Below are positions 1 to 8,595 of a stretch of DNA of 56,474 nucleotides, piece by piece; position 1 is the stretch's first letter; each line of letters begins with the position of its first letter. The notes under the pieces are model-generated. The model was not told the DNA's origin and ran no database searches. It saw nothing but the letters and a program-made list of their open reading frames with translations. The translations under genes were made by a program, and so were the position numbers. Where the stretch lies: the NCBI GenBank assembly GCA_016789785.1, contig JAEUQE010000021.1:1-56474 (forward strand), written 5' to 3'. This DNA is from Bryobacterales bacterium (GTDB lineage Bacteria > Acidobacteriota > Terriglobia > Bryobacterales > Bryobacteraceae).

Positions 1-820
1 CGGGATCGGCGAGTTCCACGTAAGGCTCTTCCGAATAACCGCCGAGCGACACTGCCGGATTCGCCACGAAGTCACCGAGCATGACCTCGTCCCGGAATGG
101 CGGTGCCTGTGTCTCGCCGTTCGGGAAGTTGTTCGCATCCTTGCGCAGCATGAGCCGCGCGGGTGTGCGCATCCGGACGGCGCCCCCATCGCCACTTGCG
201 GAGAATGGAGTGCGGAACGTGATGTGGTTGCCGATCGAAAAAAACATCTTCTGCGAATTTTGTTTTTGTGATTCGACCGCGTAGCGGAGTTCCAGTACGC
301 CCTCGCGCAACACGTACTCGACGGAAAGGCGGAACGCAAAGGGGTAGAATCGCCGAGTCTCTTCGGTGTCCCGCACCGAGAGCTTCACCGACGCCTGTTC
401 CGCCTGTGCCGTATGCCGCAGAAGGTTCCACTCCATACCTTGCACGAAGCCATGAAACGGCATCTGATACTTGTGGCCATCGATTGTGTAGGTGCCGCGC
501 TGGCTGCCCCGGGCGTCGCCCTCGCGGTAGGTGCCGCCGGTCGCCGGCCAAAGCAATGGCGCCTTGCCGCGCCAGCCTTCCACAGGCGAGTAGTCACAAG
601 CCCGATAGAGGAGTTCATGCCAATTGCCGGCATGCCGCACTTTCAACCCGCACAATTCGCCGCCCCGCGTGGGCGCGATGGTGGCTTCCACACCCGCGCT
701 TGCGTCACGCAGAATCACGAATGGCACTGGTCCGGTCTTGCGCTCTGTGGAATAACGCGGCGCCGCGAAGGCCACAACGGGCAAACATGCCGCCAGAAAG
801 TACGACGCTCGAAACCGCAT
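1..820 (-). CDS. Exported aldose 1-epimerase (galactose mutarotase)-like protein, 3' end beyond window
   Basis: Reading the minus strand from an ATG at 820 gives an open frame that runs off the left edge, so only the first 273 or so residues are present. It begins with a hydrophobic signal-like segment ending in FAAPRYS, so export is likely. The body has mutarotase-fold landmarks: LLWPATGGTYREG near residues 90-102, PFHGF near 121-125, where family members carry a catalytic-region histidine, and SIGNHITFRTPF near 197-208, matching the G-x-H strand of aldose 1-epimerases. The family interconverts alpha and beta anomers of aldoses; some members act on other sugars or are only sugar binding. It is divergent from mqnA with a gap of about 37 bases, so the two may share a promoter region. 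Substrate is unknown. The fold call is fairly secure, the specific activity less so because the C-terminal catalytic glutamate region lies outside the window. Confidence 0.75.
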   Translation of the reverse strand, partial: MRFRASYFLAACLPVVAFAAPRYSTERKTGPVPFVILRDASAGVEATIAPTRGGELCGLKVRHAGNWHELLYRACDYSPVEGWRGKAPLLWPATGGTYREGDARGSQRGTYTIDGHKYQMPFHGFVQGMEWNLLRHTAQAEQASVKLSVRDTEETRRFYPFAFRLSVEYVLREGVLELRYAVESQKQNSQKMFFSIGNHITFRTPFSASGDGGAVRMRTPARLMLRKDANNFPNGETQAPPFRDEVMLGDFVANPAVSLGGYSEEPYVELADP

Positions 821-857
821 CGCATCTATGATGTCAGAGCCAGCCGCGGAAGTTCGA

Positions 858-1703
858 ATGCTAGACTTGAATTTGACCCTTCCACTGCGAGACACTCCAC
901 CACCCGTCGTGTGTGCGGTGAGCTATCTGAACACGTCGCCGCTTGTTTGGGGCTTCGAAAGCACTGCTCTGGGTGAGCGGATCCGCCTCGAATACGCACT
1001 GCCGTCCGTGTGTGCCGATCGTGTGCGCGAAGGCAGCGCGGATATCGGGATTCTTCCCGTGATCGAGATTGCGCGTCAGGGGCTGGAGTGGCTTCCGAGC
1101 ACCGGTATCGCGTGCCGCGGCGCGGTACGCAGCATCCTTCTGATTTCGAAAGTGCCGATGAATCGTATTCGGACGGTGGCCGGAGATATCGGATCGCGCA
1201 CTTCGGTGATGTTGATGCGCGTGTTGCTCGCCGAGCGGTTTGGCTGCCGACCATCCGTGCTGCCAATGCCCGCCGGTCTCGACAAGATGCTGCGCGAGGC
1301 CGACGCGGCTTTGATCATCGGCGATCCGGCGTTGCTGCTTGATCCGATCGCATTGCGCCTTGACTATGAAGTGTGGGATCTGGGTGAGGAGTGGTGGAAA
1401 CACACGGGGCTGCCGATGGTGTTTGCTCTGTGGTCAGGCGCGAAGGAGCGAATCGATCCGCGGATGGACGAATTGTTCATCGAGTCGTGTGGCTATGGCC
1501 TGGCGCATCTCGACGATGTCCTTGATGTCGAGTGCCCGAAGCGAAGCATCCCTCGCGATCTCGGACACGCCTACTTCACCAGGCACATCGTTTTTGAACT
1601 GAACCAGCGCGATCTCGAAGGCATGCACGCCTATCTGAAACTTGCGCGCGCATTGGATAACCTGAAAGTTTCCATCCCCGTCACAGGAACTGTTACTGTA
1701 TGA
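858..1703 (+). CDS. mqnA: Chorismate dehydratase, futalosine pathway of menaquinone synthesis
   Basis: The protein has the periplasmic-binding-protein-like fold of MqnA/MqnD. The N-terminal stretch VCAVSYLNTSPLVWGF carries the SYLNT(x)P signature, and ADIGILPVIE follows near residues 60-69. MqnA dehydrates chorismate to 3-[(1-carboxyvinyl)oxy]benzoate, the entry step of the futalosine route. Directly downstream, and overlapping by 4 bases (ATGA), is mqnC, which supports the assignment to this pathway over the related MqnD. I chose ATG 858 because GGAAG lies 5 bases upstream; in-frame ATGs at 828 and 831 would add 9-10 residues that align poorly with the family and would crowd the divergent start at 820. 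Length is about 281 residues, normal for the family. Confidence 0.88.
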   Translation: MLDLNLTLPLRDTPPPVVCAVSYLNTSPLVWGFESTALGERIRLEYALPSVCADRVREGSADIGILPVIEIARQGLEWLPSTGIACRGAVRSILLISKVPMNRIRTVAGDIGSRTSVMLMRVLLAERFGCRPSVLPMPAGLDKMLREADAALIIGDPALLLDPIALRLDYEVWDLGEEWWKHTGLPMVFALWSGAKERIDPRMDELFIESCGYGLAHLDDVLDVECPKRSIPRDLGHAYFTRHIVFELNQRDLEGMHAYLKLARALDNLKVSIPVTGTVTV

Positions 1704-2734
1704 TGACCCATCGCGAAGCATGCGATCTGTTTGAGAATCACGATCTCGCCGGCATTGGCATGGCGGCCGACGCGGTGCGCCGCAAGCTGCATCCGGAAGG
1801 CGTGGTCACCTACATCATTGATCGCAACATCAACTACACGAACTTCTGCACCGAGTACTGCAGCTTCTGCGCGTTCTACCGGCCGATGGGTCATCAGGAA
1901 GGCTACGTGCTGCCCCATGAAGTGATCTTCGGCAAGATTCAGGAGACGGTGGATCTCGGCGGCACTGGTGTGCTGATGCAAGGCGGTCTGCATCCCGAAC
2001 TGAAGATCGAATGGTACGAGGACATGCTGCGCGCGATCAAGCAGCGGTTTCCGAGAGTGCACATGCATTGCTTCTCGGCGCCGGAGGTGACCAACATCGC
2101 GGAAGTGAGCGGGCTGACTCTGCACGATACGATCGCGCGCCTTCGAGACGCCGGTCTGGATTCAATTCCAGGAGGCGGCGCGGAGATCCTGGATGATGCC
2201 GTGCGATATCGAATCAGCCGGCTGAAGTGCTCCACACAGGAATGGGTGGATGTGCACGTCACCGCGCACAAGTTGGGCATGCGCACCACGGCCACCATGA
2301 TGTTCGGTTGCGGCGAGACGATTGAGCAGCGCGTGAATCACCTGGAGACGGTGCGCCGCATCCAGGAAGAAACGGGCGGATTCACCGCCTTCATTCCATG
2401 GTCGTTCCAGCGCGAGAACACTTCGCTTGGCCGCTTCGTGAAGCAGGAAGCAACCGCGGTTGAGTATCTGAAGACTCTGGCGATCTCGCGGTTGTACCTG
2501 CAGAACATCCTCAACGTTCAATCCTCATGGGTCACGCAAGGTCTGAAGACCTGCCAGTTGGGACTGCGTTTCGGCGGGAACGACGTCGGCTCCATCATGA
2601 TCGAAGAGAACGTTGTGTCGGCGGCGGGCGCACGGAACCGGGCCAACGAAGAGGAATTGCGGCGCATCATTCGCGATGCGGGCTTCCTGCCAAAACAGCG
2701 CGACACACTCTACCGCACTTATTTTCTAAACTGA
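1700..2734 (+). CDS. mqnC: Cyclic dehypoxanthinyl futalosine synthase (radical SAM)
   Basis: This 344-residue protein is a radical SAM enzyme: Cys50, Cys54 and Cys57 form the CxxxCxxC cluster motif in NFCTEYCSFCAFYRP. GGTGVLMQGGLHPEL near residues 93-107 and SIPGGGAEILDD near 155-166 are characteristic of the MqnC/MqnE/CofH group. MqnC closes dehypoxanthinyl futalosine into the cyclic intermediate of menaquinone synthesis in the cytosol. It is translationally coupled to mqnA by a 4-base overlap. The nucleosidase (mqnB), MqnE and MqnD are not in this window, so they must lie elsewhere. MqnE is the main alternative identity, but the length, the GGTGVLMQGG element and the coupling to mqnA favour MqnC. 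Confidence 0.9.
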   Translation: MMTHREACDLFENHDLAGIGMAADAVRRKLHPEGVVTYIIDRNINYTNFCTEYCSFCAFYRPMGHQEGYVLPHEVIFGKIQETVDLGGTGVLMQGGLHPELKIEWYEDMLRAIKQRFPRVHMHCFSAPEVTNIAEVSGLTLHDTIARLRDAGLDSIPGGGAEILDDAVRYRISRLKCSTQEWVDVHVTAHKLGMRTTATMMFGCGETIEQRVNHLETVRRIQEETGGFTAFIPWSFQRENTSLGRFVKQEATAVEYLKTLAISRLYLQNILNVQSSWVTQGLKTCQLGLRFGGNDVGSIMIEENVVSAAGARNRANEEELRRIIRDAGFLPKQRDTLYRTYFLN

Positions 2735-2738
2735 GTGT

Positions 2739-3752
2739 GTGGCGGCACTCATTGAGGTAGCGGAACTGGTGAAGGAGTTCCGCACGCCACAGCGCCGCGA
2801 AGGAATCAAAGGCGCGCTTCAGAACCTCTTCTATCGCAAGTACAACACGGTTCGCGCCGTCGACTCGATCAGCTTCGAGATCCCTGCCGGCGAGATGGTT
2901 GGCTACATCGGCCCGAACGGCGCGGGAAAGTCCACCACCATCAAGATGCTCACCGGCATCCTGATGCCGACGGGCGGCAGCGTGATTTCGAACGGCTACC
3001 GGCCCTTTGAAGAGCGCTCGCGGTACACACGCACGATCGGTGTCGTGTTCGGCCAGCGCACGCAACTCTGGTGGGACATCGCGGTTGTGGAATCGTTCCG
3101 TTTGCTGAAGAAGATCTACGACGTTTCGGACGCCGACTACGAAGCGCGGATGAAACAATTCGACGACGTGTTGGAACTGAAGCGTTATTTGAACACACCG
3201 GTGCGCAAGCTGAGCCTTGGGGAGCGCATGCGCTGCGATGTCGCCGCGTCGCTGATTCACAACCCGCCGCTCTTGTTTCTGGATGAGCCGACGATCGGAC
3301 TCGACATCGTGGCGAAGGATCGTATCCGGTCGTTTCTGAAGCAGGTGAACCGGCAGTATGGAACCACTGTGCTGCTGACGACGCATGATCTCGCGGATAT
3401 CGAAGAGCTATGCCCGCGGCTGATGGTGATCGATCACGGCAAGCTGCTGTTCGATGGCCCGCTGGCGGAGTTGAAGCGGCGGCTGTGGCGGGAAACGACG
3501 ATCAAGTTCGATTTCCGCGATCGCGATCAGGCGCAGAAGCTTGCCTCCATGGCACTGCCGAATGTCACCATTGAGCGTCCGGCCGACCTCACCTGCCGGC
3601 TGACTTTTCCGCGCGAAAGCGTGTCGACGGCTGATGTGATCCGGCGCGTTGTAAATTCCGTGGAGGTGCTCGACATCTCAATTGAAGAGCAGTCCATTGA
3701 GGAAGTAGTGAAGCAGATCTATACGGGGCATGTGCTTCAGGAGGCCGGATGA
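2739..3752 (+). CDS. ABC transporter ATP-binding protein (ABC-2 type exporter)
   Basis: A 337-residue ABC ATPase with Walker A GPNGAGKST at about residues 58-66, signature LSLGER at 158-163, Walker B LLFLDEP at 178-184 and an H-loop in LLTTHDL. The roughly 100 residues after the nucleotide-binding domain form the C-terminal extension seen in NatA/YhaQ-like ATPases. It powers the two membrane proteins that follow: its stop overlaps the next ATG by 4 bases. It begins with GTG four bases after the mqnC stop, so it may be cotranscribed with mqnAC, although no functional link to menaquinone is evident. The substrate cannot be told from sequence; homologous three-gene sets are usually annotated as multidrug or uncharacterised exporters. 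Confidence 0.85.
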   Translation: MAALIEVAELVKEFRTPQRREGIKGALQNLFYRKYNTVRAVDSISFEIPAGEMVGYIGPNGAGKSTTIKMLTGILMPTGGSVISNGYRPFEERSRYTRTIGVVFGQRTQLWWDIAVVESFRLLKKIYDVSDADYEARMKQFDDVLELKRYLNTPVRKLSLGERMRCDVAASLIHNPPLLFLDEPTIGLDIVAKDRIRSFLKQVNRQYGTTVLLTTHDLADIEELCPRLMVIDHGKLLFDGPLAELKRRLWRETTIKFDFRDRDQAQKLASMALPNVTIERPADLTCRLTFPRESVSTADVIRRVVNSVEVLDISIEEQSIEEVVKQIYTGHVLQEAG

Positions 3753-4546
3753 GCCTCCGCGTGCTGGGCGAGTTCGCGCGAATGGGCTTTCTGGATTTGC
3801 TCGCCTACCGGCTGCGTTACTATACGGGCGTTGCCAACTACTTCATCAGCGTCACGGTCTACTACTTCATCTGGAAGGCTGTATTTGCAGCCAATCCCGA
3901 TTTTGGTGGGTTCCGCTTCCCGGAGATGATCACCTACGTTGTGGTGGGATGGGTGATCCGCTCGATGTACTTCAACAACATCGACTGGGATCTCGCAATG
4001 GCGATTCAGGAAGGCAAGATCAGCATGGAGATGCTGCGTCCTGTGAATCTGCCGCTCACATACATTGGCCGTGCACTTGGCGAAGCCGCGTTTCGCACGG
4101 TGCTGCTCTGTGTGCCCACCGCGATGGTGCTGCTGCTGATCTTTCCAGTGCAGGGGCCACGTGACGGGCTGCACTTCAGTGCGTTTCTCCTGTCGCTTGC
4201 TGGCAGCGTGCTGATGGTGGCGAGCATCAACTTCATTGTGGGCAGTTGCGCCATTGAACTGACCAGCATTCAAGGTCTGCTGCGATTCAAGTTCTGGATG
4301 CAGGAGTTGCTGAGTGGCTTGCTGGTGCCGCTCGCGCTGTTTCCCGCACCGCTGCGTGAAGTCAGCGCGTGGCTTCCGTTCGAGCACATTGGCTACACGC
4401 CGATGATGATCTATCTCGGCAAGATTTCATGGGCGGAAATCGGGCGGACGCTGCTGCTCGAGCTTTGTTGGATCTGCCTGCTCCTGCTGTTCGGCAACTG
4501 GTTCTGGAATCGCATGAGCCGCCGCATCACGATCCATGGAGGATGA
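3749..4546 (+). CDS. ABC-2 family permease, first of a pair (DUF990-like)
   Basis: A 265-residue integral membrane protein with about six hydrophobic segments, for example YYTGVANYFISVTVYYFIW near the N terminus and a long segment near residues 140-170. The pattern LAYRLRYYTGVANYF, then GWVIRSMYFNNIDWDLA and a conserved I-x-E-G-K-I-S-x-x-x-L-R-P motif (AIQEGKISMEMLRPVNLPL), is typical of the ABC-2 family transporter proteins formerly called DUF990. It overlaps the ATPase by 4 bases and is followed 3 bases later by a similar permease, so the exporter is likely a heterodimer of permeases with an ATPase dimer. Substrate unknown. Confidence 0.8.
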   Translation: MSLRVLGEFARMGFLDLLAYRLRYYTGVANYFISVTVYYFIWKAVFAANPDFGGFRFPEMITYVVVGWVIRSMYFNNIDWDLAMAIQEGKISMEMLRPVNLPLTYIGRALGEAAFRTVLLCVPTAMVLLLIFPVQGPRDGLHFSAFLLSLAGSVLMVASINFIVGSCAIELTSIQGLLRFKFWMQELLSGLLVPLALFPAPLREVSAWLPFEHIGYTPMMIYLGKISWAEIGRTLLLELCWICLLLLFGNWFWNRMSRRITIHGG

Positions 4547-4549
4547 ACC

Positions 4550-5341
4550 GTGCGCCGATACATGTCGCTTTTCTGGCAGTACTTCCTCCAATACGCGAAG
4601 ATCCGTTTGGAACACCGATGGGACTTCTTCATCTCGGTAGTCACCATGACGCTGGCGACGGTGTTCGGGCTCGCCGTGGTGTATCTGATCTTTGGGCGAA
4701 CGAAGGCGATTGCGGGTTGGTCTTTCGGCGAGTTGCTGTTTCTCTACGGTTTCTCGCTGTTACCAATGGCAGTCTTCAACGTGATCAGCGTGAATCTCTA
4801 TCAGTTCAGCGACTCCTATCTGATTCAAGGCAAGTTCGACCGGGTTCTGCTGCGGCCGGTTCATTCGTTGTTTCAGATCCTGTTTGAGCAGTTGCGGCTG
4901 GAGGCGCTCGGCGACGCGGTGCTCGGGTTGGTGATCGTCTCAATGGCGATGCCTCTGTTGCCGGCAGCGCCGGGAGCGGGCGGATATGCGGTGATGGCGA
5001 TGGGCGTGGTGTGTGGCGCGGTGATCTATACGGCGGTTTTCGTTGCACTGACGGCCGTGTCGTTTTGGGTGGAGGACCGGGTGGGCGTGATGCCGCCCGT
5101 GTATAACTTCATTCAATTCGGGCGCTATCCGCTCGACATCTACAACGGATTCATTCGTGTGTTGCTGAGCTGGATCATTCCCTTCGGCTTTGCAACCTTC
5201 TATCCGGCCGCCGCGGCACTCCGGTTTGATGACTACGTTCGTGTCGTGTGGGCACTTCCGCTGGTGACGGGCGCCACGTGTGTTGTCGCGCTGTGGGCTT
5301 GGAATCGCGGCATCGGCGCTTACGGCTCCACTGGGAGTTGA
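4550..5341 (+). CDS. ABC-2 family permease, second of a pair (DUF990-like)
   Basis: A 263-residue membrane protein resembling its upstream neighbour, with about six membrane spans and the same family motif in the form LIQGKFDRVLLRPVHSLFQ near residues 90-108. Start is GTG 4550: GGAGGA ends 6 bases upstream; an ATG at 4562 is in frame but lacks a comparable ribosome-binding site. Only 3 bases separate it from the previous stop, so the three genes form one operon. Near the C terminus, GRYPLDIYNGFIRVLLSWIIPFGFATFYPA is typical of the family. It is probably the partner half of a heterodimeric export channel. Its stop lies 18 bases from the stop of the convergent NRAMP-like gene, which leaves little room for separate terminators. 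Confidence 0.8.
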   Translation: MRRYMSLFWQYFLQYAKIRLEHRWDFFISVVTMTLATVFGLAVVYLIFGRTKAIAGWSFGELLFLYGFSLLPMAVFNVISVNLYQFSDSYLIQGKFDRVLLRPVHSLFQILFEQLRLEALGDAVLGLVIVSMAMPLLPAAPGAGGYAVMAMGVVCGAVIYTAVFVALTAVSFWVEDRVGVMPPVYNFIQFGRYPLDIYNGFIRVLLSWIIPFGFATFYPAAAALRFDDYVRVVWALPLVTGATCVVALWAWNRGIGAYGSTGS

Positions 5342-5358
5342 CGTTTGGGATCTGACGT

Positions 5359-6606
5359 TCAGGAGAAGAGCTGACGGATGGAGATGCCGATGAGCGCGAG
5401 CGTTAAACCGCTCATCACGATCACCGCAGTCCAGGCCACAGTGTTGTAGAACGGTGTATTGCACCAGTCCTTCATCAGGCGTTTCTTGTTCACCAGCACG
5501 ACCATGAAGCCGAGCACCAGCGGCAACAGCGCACCGTTGATCACCTGGCTCAGCAGGATCATGCGTACCAGGGGGAATCCGGGGATCAGGATGACGCCGC
5601 CCCCGGCGACGATCAGAAAGGTGAACAGGCCATAGAAGATGGGCGCTTCGCGGAAGCTGCGATTCACGCCGGATTCGAAGCCCAGTCCCTCGCACACCGA
5701 GTAGGATGTGGAAAGCGGCAGAATACACGCCGCAAAGATGGAGGCGTTGAACAGGCCCGCACTGAATAGCAGAAAGGCGTAGCTGCCGAAGGGTCGCAGC
5801 GCATTGGCCGCGTCTGTTGCGTCGTGAATGTCGCGCGGAGACACGGACCAGATGGCGCCCGCGCACGCCACAATGATGAAGAACGCAATCACGGACATCA
5901 CCACGCAGCCGACGATTACTTCAATGCGCGATTCGGTGTACTCTTTCGCGGTGACGCCCTTTTCCACGATGGCCGCTTGCAGAAAGAACTGCATCCACGG
6001 CGCCACCGACGTGCCGACCATGCCGATCAGCATCGCGAGATAGCCGGCTTCAAAGACCAACGTCGGGCGGACGGAATAGATGGCGGCTTCCTTCCAATCG
6101 GGCTTCACCAGCACGCCTGAAACGATGTAACACACGTAGAGAGAGCAAGCGAAGAGGAAGAGTTTCTCCACGCGTTCGTAGTTGCTTTTCACGATGAGCA
6201 GCCACACTGCGAGCGCGGCGAGCGGTACCGAGACGTAGCGCGAGATGTGAAACATCTCAAGCGAACTCGCCACGCCGGCGAAGTTGGCCATCACGTTGGT
6301 GAGGTTCGCGGCCACCAGCAATGCCATCAGCAGGAAGGTGGTGCGCAGCCCGAACTCCTCGCGGATAAGATCGGAGAGTCCCTTGCCCGTTACCGCGCCC
6401 ATGCGGGAGCACATCTCCTGGGTAACAATGAGCAGCAATGTGATGGGGATGAGCGTCCACAGCGGGAGGTAGCCATAGCGCGCACCTGCCTGCGAATACG
6501 TGAATATGCCGCCTGCATCGTTGTCGACAACCGCCGTGATGAATCCCGGACCAAGAACCGCAAAGAAGATGCTGATGTGATGCCGAAGGCGGCGGAAGAC
6601 CCTCAT
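5359..6606 (-). CDS. NRAMP-like divalent metal transporter with altered metal-binding motifs
   Basis: A 415-residue, about 11-helix NRAMP (SLC11) protein. GPGFITAVVDNDAGG at residues 19-33 and SQAGARYGY at 38-46 align with the first helix of MntH. The canonical helix-1 motif D-P-G-N is here D30-A-G-G, so the binding-site asparagine is missing. The canonical helix-6 motif M-P-H-N is here A202-P-W-M, so the metal-selecting methionine is an alanine. In characterised NRAMPs those residues bind Mn2+ or Fe2+. Loss of the methionine sulfur is a feature of the NRAMP-related magnesium transporters, so Mg2+ is a reasonable hypothesis. It overlaps by 4 bases the upstream gene for a soluble MgtE-type sensor, so the two are probably translated together. 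Membrane transport function is clear; ion specificity is inference. Confidence 0.85.
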   Translation of the reverse strand: MRVFRRLRHHISIFFAVLGPGFITAVVDNDAGGIFTYSQAGARYGYLPLWTLIPITLLLIVTQEMCSRMGAVTGKGLSDLIREEFGLRTTFLLMALLVAANLTNVMANFAGVASSLEMFHISRYVSVPLAALAVWLLIVKSNYERVEKLFLFACSLYVCYIVSGVLVKPDWKEAAIYSVRPTLVFEAGYLAMLIGMVGTSVAPWMQFFLQAAIVEKGVTAKEYTESRIEVIVGCVVMSVIAFFIIVACAGAIWSVSPRDIHDATDAANALRPFGSYAFLLFSAGLFNASIFAACILPLSTSYSVCEGLGFESGVNRSFREAPIFYGLFTFLIVAGGGVILIPGFPLVRMILLSQVINGALLPLVLGFMVVLVNKKRLMKDWCNTPFYNTVAWTAVIVMSGLTLALIGISIRQLFS

Positions 6607-7847
6607 CGGCTCCGCCTCAACACCGATATCACGTCGTCGGCGGTGATCATGCCGACCACGTGTGAGTGCTCGTCGATCACCGGCAGGCAGAGCAGGCTGT
6701 ACTTATCGAACATCTCGATGACCTGCGACTCGCCTGCTGTATCACGAACGGATCGTGCTTCGCGGTCCACAAGAAAGGCCAGAGTCTGTCCGGGCGCCGA
6801 CGTGAGCAGCCTGCTGAATGGCAACAGACCGGCATAACGATCCTCGCGATCCACGATCACGACGGAGTGGAGCGGTTCGGCGGCTTCCTGAGCTTCGCGA
6901 ATCTGATGCACGGCATCGCCGACGGAAAGATCCTCCGGCAGGGCGACAAAGTCCGTGATCATCATGCCGCCCGCAGTGTCCTCATCGTACTCCAGCAGTT
7001 CCTCGACTTCGGACTTCGGTTCTGACTCCATTTCTTCGAGAATTTCGTCCGAGGTTTCTTGCTCCAACTCCTGCAGTACGTCGGCGGCCTGATCAGGCGC
7101 CATCTCCTCAATAATGTCGGCTGCCTTTTCGGTCTCGAGAGACTCGATGATACTGGCCTGGATTTCGATGTCGATTTCGGAGAGCGTCTCGGCGGCGGTC
7201 TCGCTATCGAGAGTGGAGATGACAGCTTCGCGGGCGTCGGGACCAAGCTCCTCGACGATGTCGGCAAGGTCGGCGGGATGCATGCGCTCCAACTGATCGG
7301 GCGTGATGTTCAGCCGCAGACGCCGCATGGGATCGGGCTCGATGATGTTGCAGAACTGCCAACTGATGGAGTTCACGGGGATCGGCCCCTGGAGTCTGCG
7401 GATCCAGGTGCGGGGAAGCACGCCCTGAAACAGGCGGCGGAAGATGCTTCGAAGGCCGATGTCAACCTCAGTGACGAAGAGTCCCTGGAATCCGCCGGTG
7501 GGGCGGATCTCGAATGTCACGTCAGTGACACGGACAACTTTGCGTCCATGTGCGTCGATGATCTGCTGATCGAGCAGGTCGCGCACCAGGCGGAGCATGT
7601 ATTCGTCGGCGTGATAAGGCGTGAGGAGCTCGTCGGAAAGTTCGATGCCATGCAGCGAAATGCTGCGGATCTGATCGTAACGGATGGTGAGCCAGGTATT
7701 ACCGGCGCCGATCAGAAAACGGTCGATGCGAACGGGGTCGACCATCGGGACAATGGCTGCCTCCACCACGCGGCCGAGAGCGCGGTGCTTCAGGTCGTAG
7801 ACCTTCAGCCCCTGCAGCTCCGTGAGATAGAGAAGCGACTCCGCCAT
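6603..7847 (-). CDS. Soluble MgtE-type sensor: PRC-barrel-like domain, MgtE N domain, CBS pair
   Basis: A 414-residue acidic protein without membrane segments. Residues 1-115 look like a PRC-barrel-like module (VYDLKHRALGRVVEAAIVP). Residues about 155-265 are the superhelical repeats of the MgtE N domain (LERMHPADLADIVEELGPDA and following units, then DEDTAGGMMITDFVALPED). Residues about 285-410 are two CBS motifs (VVIVDREDRYAGLLPFSRL and LPVIDEHSHVVGMITADDV). In MgtE these domains bind Mg2+ and gate the membrane channel, which is entirely absent here. The downstream NRAMP-like transporter gene overlaps by 4 bases, so this protein is likely a detached regulatory subunit that senses cytosolic Mg2+ and controls that transporter. 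The domain calls are secure, the partnership is inferred from gene fusion-like coupling. Divergent from the DJ-1 gene at 8043. Confidence 0.85.
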   Translation of the reverse strand: MAESLLYLTELQGLKVYDLKHRALGRVVEAAIVPMVDPVRIDRFLIGAGNTWLTIRYDQIRSISLHGIELSDELLTPYHADEYMLRLVRDLLDQQIIDAHGRKVVRVTDVTFEIRPTGGFQGLFVTEVDIGLRSIFRRLFQGVLPRTWIRRLQGPIPVNSISWQFCNIIEPDPMRRLRLNITPDQLERMHPADLADIVEELGPDAREAVISTLDSETAAETLSEIDIEIQASIIESLETEKAADIIEEMAPDQAADVLQELEQETSDEILEEMESEPKSEVEELLEYDEDTAGGMMITDFVALPEDLSVGDAVHQIREAQEAAEPLHSVVIVDREDRYAGLLPFSRLLTSAPGQTLAFLVDREARSVRDTAGESQVIEMFDKYSLLCLPVIDEHSHVVGMITADDVISVLRRSR

Positions 7848-8042
7848 TCCTACTGTCGTAACCCATAAGGAGAGAGCGGGCCTGTCGAATTTTCAGTATG
7901 CGGTGCCCGCGAATTTCCCTCTTCACTATGGCGCACTCGAATGGTGTGCCGCAAGCAAAATCCAAGCGGAAAGGCAGTATCGCGAGGCGTGGGCCGGCAG
8001 TTGAAAACAAGGTTGTGCGAAGGCTGGTATCCTGACGAGGAA

Positions 8043-8594
8043 ATGAGCAAACGGATCCTGATCGTGACCGGCGATGCCGGCGAAGGTTATGAGGCGCTGT
8101 ACGCTTATCACCGCTTTCAGGAGGAGGGCATGACTCCCGTGCTGGCCGCCCCTTCCAAGCGCCGTCTGCATCTGGTGATGCATGACTTCGAGCCCGGTTG
8201 GGACACCTACATTGAGCGTCCCGGCTATGGCATGGAAGCGGACGTGGCGATCGCTGATGTGAAGAGTGCGGACTATGACGCGGTGTTGATTCTCGGCGGG
8301 CGGGCGCCGGAATTTCTGCGCCACAACCGGCGTCTGATCGAGATCGTTCAGGAGTTTCACAACGCCGGCAAGTGGGTGCTTGCGATTTGCCATGGAATTC
8401 AGGTGCTGGTCGCGGCGGGTGTGGTGAAGGATCGCTGCGTCACCTGCTATGAGCATGTGCGCTCCGAAGTACAACTTGCTGGCGGCACCTATGCACCTGC
8501 GCAGGCGCACCGCGACGGCAATATCGTGACTGCGCAGACCTGGCAATCGCACCCCGAGTTCTATCGCCTGGTGATGGGCTGCCTGCGGGGCTGA
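8043..8594 (+). CDS. DJ-1/PfpI family protein
   Basis: A 183-residue protein of the DJ-1/PfpI (class I glutamine amidotransferase-like) fold. LILGGRAPEFLR at about 80-91 precedes the nucleophile elbow WVLAICHGIQVL with its Cys-His pair near 115-116. Family members include glyoxalase III-like hydrolases, deglycases and chaperones; this branch has no assigned reaction. I chose ATG 8043, which has a GAGG just upstream; an in-frame ATG at 7941 would add 34 residues with no family similarity. It closely resembles the minus-strand protein at 13838-14401 (same LVMHE/D, PGW, GGRAPE blocks), so the window holds two paralogues about 5 kb apart. The region 7848-8042 between it and the divergent MgtE-like gene should hold both promoters; no clear site was found there. 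Confidence 0.82.
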   Translation: MSKRILIVTGDAGEGYEALYAYHRFQEEGMTPVLAAPSKRRLHLVMHDFEPGWDTYIERPGYGMEADVAIADVKSADYDAVLILGGRAPEFLRHNRRLIEIVQEFHNAGKWVLAICHGIQVLVAAGVVKDRCVTCYEHVRSEVQLAGGTYAPAQAHRDGNIVTAQTWQSHPEFYRLVMGCLRG

Positions 8595-8595
8595 C

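Noticed and set aside
268..976. Two plus-strand open frames of 187 codons over 268-831 and 413-976
   Set aside because: They lie opposite the edge-truncated epimerase or over the mqnA start; composition is typical of antisense shadows.
7848..8042. M-box or manganese riboswitch upstream of the MgtE-like/NRAMP-like genes
   Set aside because: The leader region shows no recognisable conserved core of either element on the relevant strand.
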